Positions 60,901 through 64,000 of a stretch of 64,000 nucleotides of DNA are shown piece after piece. How positions within the stretch are numbered: position 1 is the stretch's first letter; each line of letters opens with the position of its first letter. Both the position numbers and the translations under genes were made by a program. The notes beneath the pieces are model-generated. The model was not told the DNA's origin and ran no database searches. It worked only from the letters and a program-made list of their open reading frames with translations. The stretch lies in contig CAXIPT010000022.1 of the NCBI GenBank assembly GCA_964030475.1, positions 130,822-194,821 on the forward strand, in the 5' to 3' direction. This DNA is from Tethya wilhelma (lineage: Eukaryota; Porifera; Demospongiae; Tethyida; Tethyidae).

Positions 60901-61399
60901 AAAATTTCCCAATCTATCATGTTGGTATTTGTAAATTTCTTGATGAACCAGGCAATGTATTAAAATATTTAATTGTCTGTCTGTTAAAGCTATACTCCTG
61001 CTGCAACTAATGTTCCTATTTGGTTGGATGATGTTTCCTGCTCTGGTTCTGACACAACTCTCCTTGGATGTAGTCACAGCCTGGTTACAAGTGACTGCAC
61101 TCACTCTCAAGATACTGCAATATTATGTGCAAGTGGTAAGTCTATTTGCCTCATATAATGCATAGTAGTTTAATTACTTAATTGTTTCCTTAAGGTCCTG
61201 CACCTATGCGTCTAATATCAAACCAAGGGATTACCACTTATGACTACATTAATGCTGGTCGTCTTGAAATTATGCTGGATAACCAGTGGGGAACAGTTTG
61301 TCATGATGGTTTTGATGCTGATGATGCCACTGTTGCTTGCAAACAATTGGGATTTGAAGGATATACTTTTTTCAGTACTGAAGGAGCAGAAAGTTTAGG
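27838..61399 (+). CDS. group A SRCR-repeat protein, nine domains, both ends incomplete (17 exons)
   Basis: Exons: 27838-27955, 28842-28987, 29058-29253, 29366-29508, 29597-29795, 30602-30747, 32367-32559, 36617-36762, 36832-37036, 38541-38683, 43086-43287, 43352-43500, 46139-46337, 46403-46551, 52812-52998, 60990-61135, 61195-61399 (about 957 codons). Each domain has a first exon with GRLE(I/V)...WGTVC...FD...AC.QLG and a second with VP(I/V)WL...C...C......C......D(V/I)...C. That makes six cysteines per domain, the group A pattern, and group A domains are classically coded by two exons as here. Introns within domains are phase 2 and those between domains phase 1. Such repeats occur in secreted or membrane scavenger receptors (DMBT1/SRCR families) that bind ligands through acidic, cation-binding sites; Asp/Glu are kept in most domains. 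Signal peptide, membrane segment and other domains are not in the window, so the protein class cannot be fixed. I treat it as one gene because orientation and phase never break. Confidence 0.88.
28069..28690. mobile_element. TIR element, family F (copy 2)
   Basis: Ends GCCTCGTTCCCAGTCTCCTC and GGGAGGAACCTGTGTGC. It lies in the intron between the halves of SRCR domain 1. It has diverged from copy 1 but shares the GGAGAGAGAGAGC / GCTCTCTCTCTC tracts. Confidence 0.55.
28842..28987 (+). CDS. SRCR domain 1, second half
   Basis: The acceptor is gtgcttag and the donor is ACCA|gtaaat. It contains [16 protein letters not shown] and closes with HAEDIAISC. Four cysteines. Confidence 0.9.
29058..29253 (+). 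CDS. SRCR domain 2, first half (type B)
   Basis: It follows a 70-bp intron. It has [27 protein letters not shown] and [17 protein letters not shown]. The donor splits a glycine codon (GG|gtaagg). Confidence 0.92.
29366..29508 (+). CDS. SRCR domain 2, second half
   Basis: The acceptor is gttttag. It contains [13 protein letters not shown] and ADDVVVSC with four cysteines, and ends in phase 1 at AGAA|gtatat. Confidence 0.91.
29597..29795 (+). CDS. SRCR domain 3, first half (type A)
   Basis: It follows an 88-bp intron. It has [20 protein letters not shown] and [20 protein letters not shown]. It is nearly identical at DNA level to the first halves of domains 5 and 7. Confidence 0.92.
29832..30380 (+). 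repeat. family D repeat (copy 1)
   Basis: It starts AATTATTATAAGCAAAGTTT, then (GT)n and GGAGGGTCACCGGAAGT, and runs to GCAGCATTGCTTCCCTTTG. Closely similar to 44983-45535. Confidence 0.65.
30602..30747 (+). CDS. SRCR domain 3, second half
   Basis: The acceptor is ttctacag and the donor is AATG|gtaggt. [13 protein letters not shown] to HSEDVALTC, four cysteines; the usual Trp of PIWL is His here. Confidence 0.9.
30955..31440 (+). repeat. family C element
   Basis: It begins with hairpin CCCAGTACAGTAATACTGGG, followed by GGGATGCCATC and the shared downstream blocks. Confidence 0.55.
32367..32559 (+). CDS. SRCR domain 4, first half (type B)
   Basis: The acceptor is atttccag. It has [28 protein letters not shown] and [17 protein letters not shown], and ends GG|gtaggt. 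Confidence 0.92.
32560..34155. other. SRCR intron, mostly unassigned
   Basis: Only a family E copy at about 33690-33990 with (GACA)n near its end was recognised. Confidence 0.4.
33690..33990 (-). repeat. family E repeat copy
   Basis: It contains TTAGATAATCTCGATTATTT, CTTGAGATATAA and a (CAGA)n tract before AAAACGACTACTGTAACCC. Confidence 0.5.
34156..35147 (+). mobile_element. composite element, full-length (forward)
   Basis: Hairpin terminus at 34156, module to about 34730, palindromic arms, end TACTACTTG. It sits in the intron of SRCR domain 4. It lacks an expanded (ACGT)n tract. Confidence 0.85.
35148..36616. other. SRCR intron, unassigned
   Basis: Contains a perfect 27-bp tandem duplication near 36249-36303 and no recognised gene. 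Confidence 0.4.
36617..36762 (+). CDS. SRCR domain 4, second half (divergent)
   Basis: The acceptor is ttatag and the donor is CGAA|gcaagt, a GC-AG intron. It keeps four cysteines ([15 protein letters not shown] and DVGLSC) but has GRQWLRYL where others have VPIWLDD. It is 4 kb from its first half because a composite element sits in the intron. Confidence 0.82.
36832..37036 (+). CDS. SRCR domain 5, first half (type A)
   Basis: It follows a 69-bp intron. It has [20 protein letters not shown] and [20 protein letters not shown], and ends GG|gtgagt. Confidence 0.93.
37264..37560 (+). repeat. family E repeat, best-preserved copy
   Basis: It begins AAGCCTCGGCGCGTGCGTAG and continues with GCACGTGCAGAGGGTTACGG, (GT)n, GAATGGCAGCTCTAGAG and TCTGAGATCTGAGGCTTTTG. 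Confidence 0.55.
38261..38493. mobile_element. MITE with ACCGTATAGC-type ends, copy 3
   Basis: About 233 bp; ends TACCGTATAGCCAGAAATAT and the near-complement ATATTTCCGGCTATACAGTA. The interior repeats CGTCAAATTT / CGTCAATATT. Confidence 0.72.
38541..38683 (+). CDS. SRCR domain 5, second half
   Basis: The acceptor is aatgtag, just after an AT-rich tract and a [16 protein letters not shown] to HDSDVVVVC; four cysteines; phase-1 donor GATG|gtaagt. Confidence 0.91.
38866..38955 (+). mobile_element. palindromic-module arm (single)
   Basis: CAAGTAGTAAAAATTT followed by GTAGGAATGGGTAGTACCG. No second arm nearby. Confidence 0.6.
38956..41160. other. SRCR intron, unassigned
   Basis: Several short ORFs on both strands, none with recognisable family features. 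No terminal repeats found. Confidence 0.4.
41161..41365. mobile_element. MITE with ACCGTATAGC-type ends, copy 4
   Basis: About 205 bp; ends TATCGTATAGCGGGTAAATT and AATTTACCCGCTATACGGTA. The interior repeats CGCCAAATTA. Confidence 0.75.
41667..42695 (-). mobile_element. composite element, full-length (reverse)
   Basis: It starts with CAAGTAGTAAAAATTTC and ends in the terminal hairpin and GAT. The (ACGT)n tract at about 42431-42457 is the longest in the window. Confidence 0.87.
43086..43287 (+). CDS. SRCR domain 6, first half (type B)
   Basis: The acceptor is atgcatag. It has [29 protein letters not shown] and [17 protein letters not shown]; Glu replaces the near-invariant Gly of QLG. Confidence 0.91.
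43352..43500 (+). CDS. SRCR domain 6, second half
   Basis: It follows a 64-bp intron. [20 protein letters not shown] to HSKDVALSC, four cysteines; phase-1 donor AAAC|gtatgt. Confidence 0.92.
43728..44865 (+). repeat. family E copy split by a MULE-like insertion
   Basis: Left part (about 43728-43809) and right part (44674-44865, AATTATCTTAAGAATGGCAG) together match the uninterrupted copy at 37320-37560. The insertion at 43810-44662 separates them. Confidence 0.6.
43810..44662. mobile_element. 853-bp MULE-like TIR element with 11-bp target duplication
   Basis: Terminal inverted repeats of about 47 bp (43810-43856 and 44615-44662) start CATAGATT; the inner 24 bases match with one mismatch. The insertion is flanked by the perfect direct repeat CTAGCTACTAT (43799-43809, 44663-44673). 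Long TIRs with a 9-11 bp duplication are typical of Mutator-like elements. No transposase is encoded. Confidence 0.75.
44983..45535 (+). repeat. family D repeat (copy 2)
   Basis: Same order of blocks as copy 1, including TGGAGAACTAGCTTAGATAG and GCATTGCTTCCCTTT. Non-coding. Confidence 0.65.
45978..46051 (+). mobile_element. degenerate palindromic-module arm
   Basis: GTAGCAATGGGCAGTG and GGCACATGACTACTTCA remain. It lies 88 bp before the exon of SRCR domain 7. Confidence 0.5.
46139..46337 (+). CDS. SRCR domain 7, first half (type A)
   Basis: The acceptor is ccctaag. [20 protein letters not shown] and [20 protein letters not shown]; closest to domain 3. It ends CG|gtaatt, so the split codon is Arg instead of Gly. 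Confidence 0.92.
46403..46551 (+). CDS. SRCR domain 7, second half
   Basis: It follows a 65-bp intron. [12 protein letters not shown] to HTQDVAISC, four cysteines; Val replaces Trp in PIWL. Phase-1 donor TTCA|gtaagc. Confidence 0.9.
46672..47599. mobile_element. rearranged composite element
   Basis: A palindromic arm (46672-46785) is followed by an internally truncated module in forward orientation (about 46935-47450), a second arm, then a reverse-oriented terminal hairpin (47546-47599). The order is unlike all full copies. Confidence 0.7.
47972..48973 (+). mobile_element. composite element, full-length (forward)
   Basis: It starts ATCATACGTACGGTAGTACG, has a mixed ACTT/ACGT tract near 48208-48232, and ends with palindromic arms and TACTACTTG. 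Confidence 0.87.
49417..50240 (+). mobile_element. composite element, 5'-truncated (forward)
   Basis: It begins within the module at CCACCATAGTGCCATTTTTG and ends in the right palindromic arm. Confidence 0.8.
50247..50384 (-). repeat. family E repeat copy
   Basis: It ends CTCTGCACGTGCTACGCACG and GCCGAGGCTTA, the mirror of the start at 37264. Confidence 0.55.
50461..51327 (-). mobile_element. composite element with a collapsed extra palindrome (reverse)
   Basis: A short 138-bp palindrome (50461-50598) precedes one normal arm, then the module and terminal hairpin ending at 51327. The (ACGT)n tract is almost lost. Confidence 0.78.
51503..51600 (-). mobile_element. degenerate palindromic-module arm
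   Basis: TAGTTATGTACCAACATTCA and CTTGCCTTGTTTCCTTACTT recall the reverse arm of the subfamily at 21545-21655. Confidence 0.5.
51618..52110 (+). repeat. family C element with (TTC)n
   Basis: It begins with a CCCAGTACAGTAGTACTG hairpin and carries about 73 bp of TTC repeat (51861-51933). The rest mirrors 22425-22935. Confidence 0.65.
52487..52757. mobile_element. long hairpin element, family G
   Basis: Two nearly complementary arms of about 110 bp (52487-52600 and 52645-52757) around a 44-bp centre. Ends are CAAGTAAAAAA / TTTTTTACTTG. It ends 54 bp before the exon of SRCR domain 8. Confidence 0.8.
52812..52998 (+). CDS. SRCR domain 8, first half (type A)
   Basis: The acceptor is gtcaacag. 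[29 protein letters not shown] and [20 protein letters not shown]. It begins 54 bp after a long hairpin element. Confidence 0.91.
53095..53330 (-). repeat. family E repeat copy
   Basis: It contains GCGATTTCGAAGCTATAAGC, AAGCCTCAAATCT and ACAACTACTGTAATCCTCTG. Confidence 0.5.
53344..54308 (+). mobile_element. composite element, CCTT subfamily (forward)
   Basis: Full hairpin terminus; the internal microsatellite is (CCTT)n at about 53576-53616 instead of (ACGT)n. Arms carry the GCAATGAAACAAG variant; the right arm is shortened. Confidence 0.85.
54316..54580 (+). mobile_element. two composite-element fragments
   Basis: One palindromic arm (about 54316-54413) and the first 100 bp of a forward copy, starting with the hairpin at 54471. 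Confidence 0.7.
55107..55264 (-). mobile_element. composite element, terminal fragment (reverse)
   Basis: Starts TAGGCCTTGCATGCAATTGG and ends with the terminal hairpin and GAT. Confidence 0.78.
55685..58475 (-). pseudogene. reverse transcriptase pseudogene, split by a composite element
   Basis: Read from 58475 down: [20 protein letters not shown], then ADKNLGP (about 57803-57823), PASKFVD and LVTADVTSL (about 57497-57524), the 56423-57376 insertion, MGTPLA (56385-56402), the catalytic FIDDILF (56277-56295), [16 protein letters not shown], and NRLRNRGYP (55925-55951). The order matches RT palm motifs. Several stops and frame changes separate the blocks, so it is inactive. Confidence 0.7.
56423..57376 (-). 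mobile_element. composite element inserted in the RT pseudogene (reverse)
   Basis: It starts near GATAAAAATTTCAAAAAAAT and ends with hairpin and GAT at 57376. RT sequence resumes on both sides. The (ACGT)n tract is at about 57128-57141. Confidence 0.82.
58476..59567 (-). other. upstream part of the retroelement, decayed
   Basis: Weak coding character on the minus strand, for example [20 protein letters not shown] near 58860-58930, broken by stops. It could be a first ORF of the element; no domain is recognised. Confidence 0.3.
60335..60506. mobile_element. 172-bp MITE
   Basis: Perfect 17-bp terminal inverted repeats TATAGAGCGGGTGCAAT (60335-60351, 60490-60506). The interior has two copies of TTTTTGCCATACGGAAGT. 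Confidence 0.72.
60535..60790 (-). repeat. family E repeat copy
   Basis: It contains GGCGTGGTCTCGAAGCTAAG, AAAGCCTCAAATCTTAGCAA and ends CTGCACGTGCTACGCACGTG. Confidence 0.55.
60990..61135 (+). CDS. SRCR domain 8, second half
   Basis: The acceptor is ctgttaaag. [20 protein letters not shown] to HSQDTAILC, four cysteines. It is 8 kb from its first half; the intron carries the reverse-transcriptase remnant. Phase is kept. Confidence 0.89.
61195..61399 (+). CDS. SRCR domain 9, first half (type B; partner not in window)
   Basis: It follows a 59-bp intron with acceptor ccttaag. [40 protein letters not shown] and [10 protein letters not shown]. It ends GG|gtacac. No second half was found up to 64000. 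Confidence 0.91.
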
Positions 61400-61618
61400 G
61401 TACACAAGTTAATGATAATTCCATATTTGATGCTGCATTTGTTTATAATACAGATATAGAGTTCAAAATTAATTACTAGAGGTAAATTACTGTTTCTGAA
61501 TGCAGTGTTTCAGACTATATTATAGTAATATTATTTGTAAAGCTTTTTTAATTATAATTTACTAAATAAATATGATTGGCCTTAATGCTTTTTGTATACT
61601 GATCTGCTTTTGAAGTAT

Positions 61619-62640
61619 ATCATACGCACGGTAGTACGTATAGTAGGAATGGGTCGACTGTCCCATAGACACAATACAAAATGTTGGTCACTATAAAAAA
61701 TCTAGCAAAACAAAATTAAGTCTTCAAACTTTCTCAGAGGCTCTCACTGACAGATTACTAATTGCATGCAAGGCCTAACACTCACAAAAACTTTCCTCAG
61801 CGCTTGTAGAGAGCGCTAGTGGGAAGCCACAAGAGTGCCATTTTTGTTCATCTAACTTACGTATACATACGTACTTACTTCCTAACTGACTTACTTGAAA
61901 AGCATTTCCAGAGAACCAGTCTGAGAATGTGTTGAGCCAACTTTGACAGCACAAAGTAAGTTCTTTTCATAGGTACTACATTCCTTTATACCCGTTTTCA
62001 ACACAAATAAGCCTAAACAAAAACTAGAGAGCTTTGAAACTTAGAGTATAAATTCATGTACTTCAATGTAGCCATCTTTTAGGTAGAGTCCAAAGGTCAT
62101 TTATCCACGTGGCATTTAATACGCATGCACATTAGCTGCTCTTGCAGACAATATTAGCTGCTACTTAGATAACTCAAGCTTTTTGCAGGGACTAACCAGT
62201 CTCTGATTGTCTCCACACTGTAGTGTTGAAAAAAGTGAATGAACAAGTAGTAAAAATTTTGAAAAAATAAGCAGTGTAGGAATGGGTAGTGCTGTAAAAA
62301 GTATTGGAACAAGGAATCGTCTCAATTTCGGCACATGACTACTTCATTTTTTTTTGTACCCAGGTCTGGGCCAGTAATCTAATCCTGCCAGCTATGCTTT
62401 ATCCAACTTTTTAGCAGAATGGCAAGAATTTGAACCATTAGATTTAACGTCATAAAATGTGATATTCAAGTACAGATCATTCTTTAAAGCATTTAGCTTT
62501 ATAACAATTAGCTATGAGGGATCAAAACTGTAAATGTAGTAGTCATGCATGTGCCGAAATTGAGACCATTCCTTGTTCCAATACTTTTTACAGCACTATC
62601 CATTCCTACACTGCTTATTTTTTCAAAATTTTTACTACTT
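61619..62640 (+). mobile_element. composite element, full-length (forward)
   Basis: Terminal hairpin has one change (ATACGCACGGTAGTACGTAT). It carries an ACTT/ACGT tract near 61856-61880 and palindromic arms, and ends TTTTTACTACTT. Confidence 0.85.
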
Positions 62641-63071
62641 TAATTATATAGTTTATCACAACAAATGTTTATAAATCAAGGCAGTCTTAAATTAGATATC
62701 GTTTCAGTTATAGGTATACCCAACAGCAAATTTTTTAAATACCAACAGCTAGACCTACACATACCCATTCTGCCCGAATACCTGGCTATAGTCTATCAAC
62801 AGTTACTTAATTCTATACTTTCTCATGCAAAATTTGTGCCAGATTTAGTTCTACAATGTATTTTCAAGCATGACGTTTGCTGTAGATCGACCTTCCCTCT
62901 TGGTATAATGTAACAAAGAGTCTGGCTTAGACTACATAGAATGTGATCATTGTTATTGAGCCAAGTTAGTTGTTAATATAAACTTTAACAACAGGGGTGT
63001 AGGAAGCAAATTTTTTTTGTCAGCCTTCATGCATATTCATGTTGCTTATGAATATGATAATTAGCTATTTC
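62641..63071. other. unassigned interval
   Basis: Has an 82-codon + strand open frame (62665-62913) with no recognised family features. Not supported as a gene, and the second half of SRCR domain 9 is not here. Confidence 0.4.
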
Positions 63072-63214
63072 ATCACTATAGTGTGGAGACTCTCTGAGAC
63101 TGGTTAGTCCCTACAAAAAGCTTGAGTAGTATACAGCTAGACTAATGCACATTTAATGCCACATGAAGGGATGATGACCTTCAAACTCTACGTACAAATG
63201 GAACATGAATTTAT
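63072..63214 (-). mobile_element. composite element fragment (reverse)
   Basis: AGACTGGTTAGTCCCTACAA through ACATGAATTTATA, interrupted exactly where a forward copy begins. Confidence 0.65.
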
Positions 63215-64000
63215 ATCATACGTACGGTAGTACGTATAGTAGGAATGGGCCGGCTGTCCCATAGACACAATACAAAATGTTGGTCACCATAAAAATCTAG
63301 TCAAACAAAATCAAACTTTCAAAGTTGTTCAGAGGCTCTCACTAATAGATTACCAACTGCTTGCAAGTCTTGAAACTCGCAAAAAGTTTCCTCAGCACTC
63401 GTAGAGAGCGCTAGGGGGAAGCCACCATAGTGCCATTTTTGTTCTTCTAACTTACTTACATACGTACGTACTTCCTAACTGACTTACTTGAAAAGCATTT
63501 CCAGAGAACCAGAATGTGTTGAGCCAACTTTGACAGCACAAAGTAAGTTCTTTTCATAGGTACTACATTCCTTGATACTCGTTTTCATCACAAATAAGCC
63601 TAAACAAAAACTAGAAAGCTTTGAAACTGTGAGTATAAATTCATGTACTTCAATGTAGCCATCTTCTTGTAGAGTTCAAAGGTCATTATCCACGTGGCAT
63701 TATTATGCGCATGCGCATTAGCCTCCTCCACTTAATGTAGTGCTGCTACTCAAGCTTTTTGTAAAGACTAACCAGTCTCTAATATTTTCCACACTGCATG
63801 TAGTGTTGAAAAAAGTGAATGAACAAGTAGTAAAAATTTCAAAAATGTAGGAATGGGCAGTGCGGTAAAAAGTATTGGAACAAGGCATGACATTGTCTCA
63901 ATTTCGGCACATGACTACTTCATTTTTTATACCCAACTCTTGGCTAACAGTCCAGTTTAAGTTACTTGTCTGTTATAGTTTGCTCCACTGCTTAGCCTAC
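63215..64000 (+). mobile_element. composite element (forward), runs off the window
   Basis: Starts with the terminal hairpin inside an older reverse-oriented copy (nested insertion). The module and first palindromic arm are present up to the window end. Confidence 0.83.

Noticed and set aside
62665..62913. 82-codon open frame near the window end
   Set aside because: Does not resemble an SRCR half-domain or any transposase I can name; left as unassigned.

Overview
This is an AT-rich, intron-rich eukaryotic window, best read as an early-branching marine invertebrate, probably a demosponge. That is an inference: it rests on a sponge-like receptor kinase fragment, an array of group A scavenger-receptor (SRCR) domains, some very short introns (59-112 bp), and a heavy load of short non-autonomous transposons. 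No rRNA, tRNA, CRISPR or bacterial operon structure was recognised. The real genes lie on the + strand as small exons joined by phase-consistent GT-AG introns; the one clear exception is a GC-AG intron.

Region 1 (about 1.3-25.7 kb) holds 13 exons of a RNF213/mysterin-like giant AAA+ ubiquitin ligase. They encode about 1,650 residues of the AAA core and the region after it: a first P-loop (GETGVGKT), its Walker B (YLDEINTSS), a second P-loop (GDPGSSKT) and its Walker B (FMDEAG). The N-terminus lies before the window. The RING and C-terminal part are lost at a 100-N gap (25667-25766). Between the two AAA units lies a 2.1-kb island (11976-14104), bounded on both sides by a single N, with three intact exons of a tyrosine-kinase N-lobe and catalytic loop. 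All four single Ns look like contig joins, so this island may be misplaced.

Region 2 (27.8-61.4 kb) holds 17 exons of one SRCR-repeat gene. Each domain is split over two exons, with a phase-2 intron inside the domain and phase-1 introns between domains; this and the six-cysteine pattern are diagnostic of group A SRCR. Domains alternate between two sequence types, which suggests amplification as two-domain units. The start of domain 1 is cut by an N, and domain 9 runs out without its second half. No signal peptide or membrane segment is visible.

Most remaining DNA is repeats. A composite element is dominant, with about 15 full or partial copies: a terminal hairpin, a module with an internal microsatellite, and a palindromic module. 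Others are a related family carrying AAG/TTC microsatellites, four MITEs with ACCGTATAGC-type ends, an 853-bp MULE-like element with an 11-bp target duplication, several smaller inverted-repeat elements, and a decayed reverse transcriptase on the minus strand (55.4-59.7 kb) split by a composite-element insertion. A hammerhead-ribozyme-like core sits at 27565-27591.

Functionally, RNF213-type ligases and SRCR receptors both belong to innate recognition of microbes in animals where they have been studied. Their adjacency here crosses an assembly gap, so it should not be over-read.
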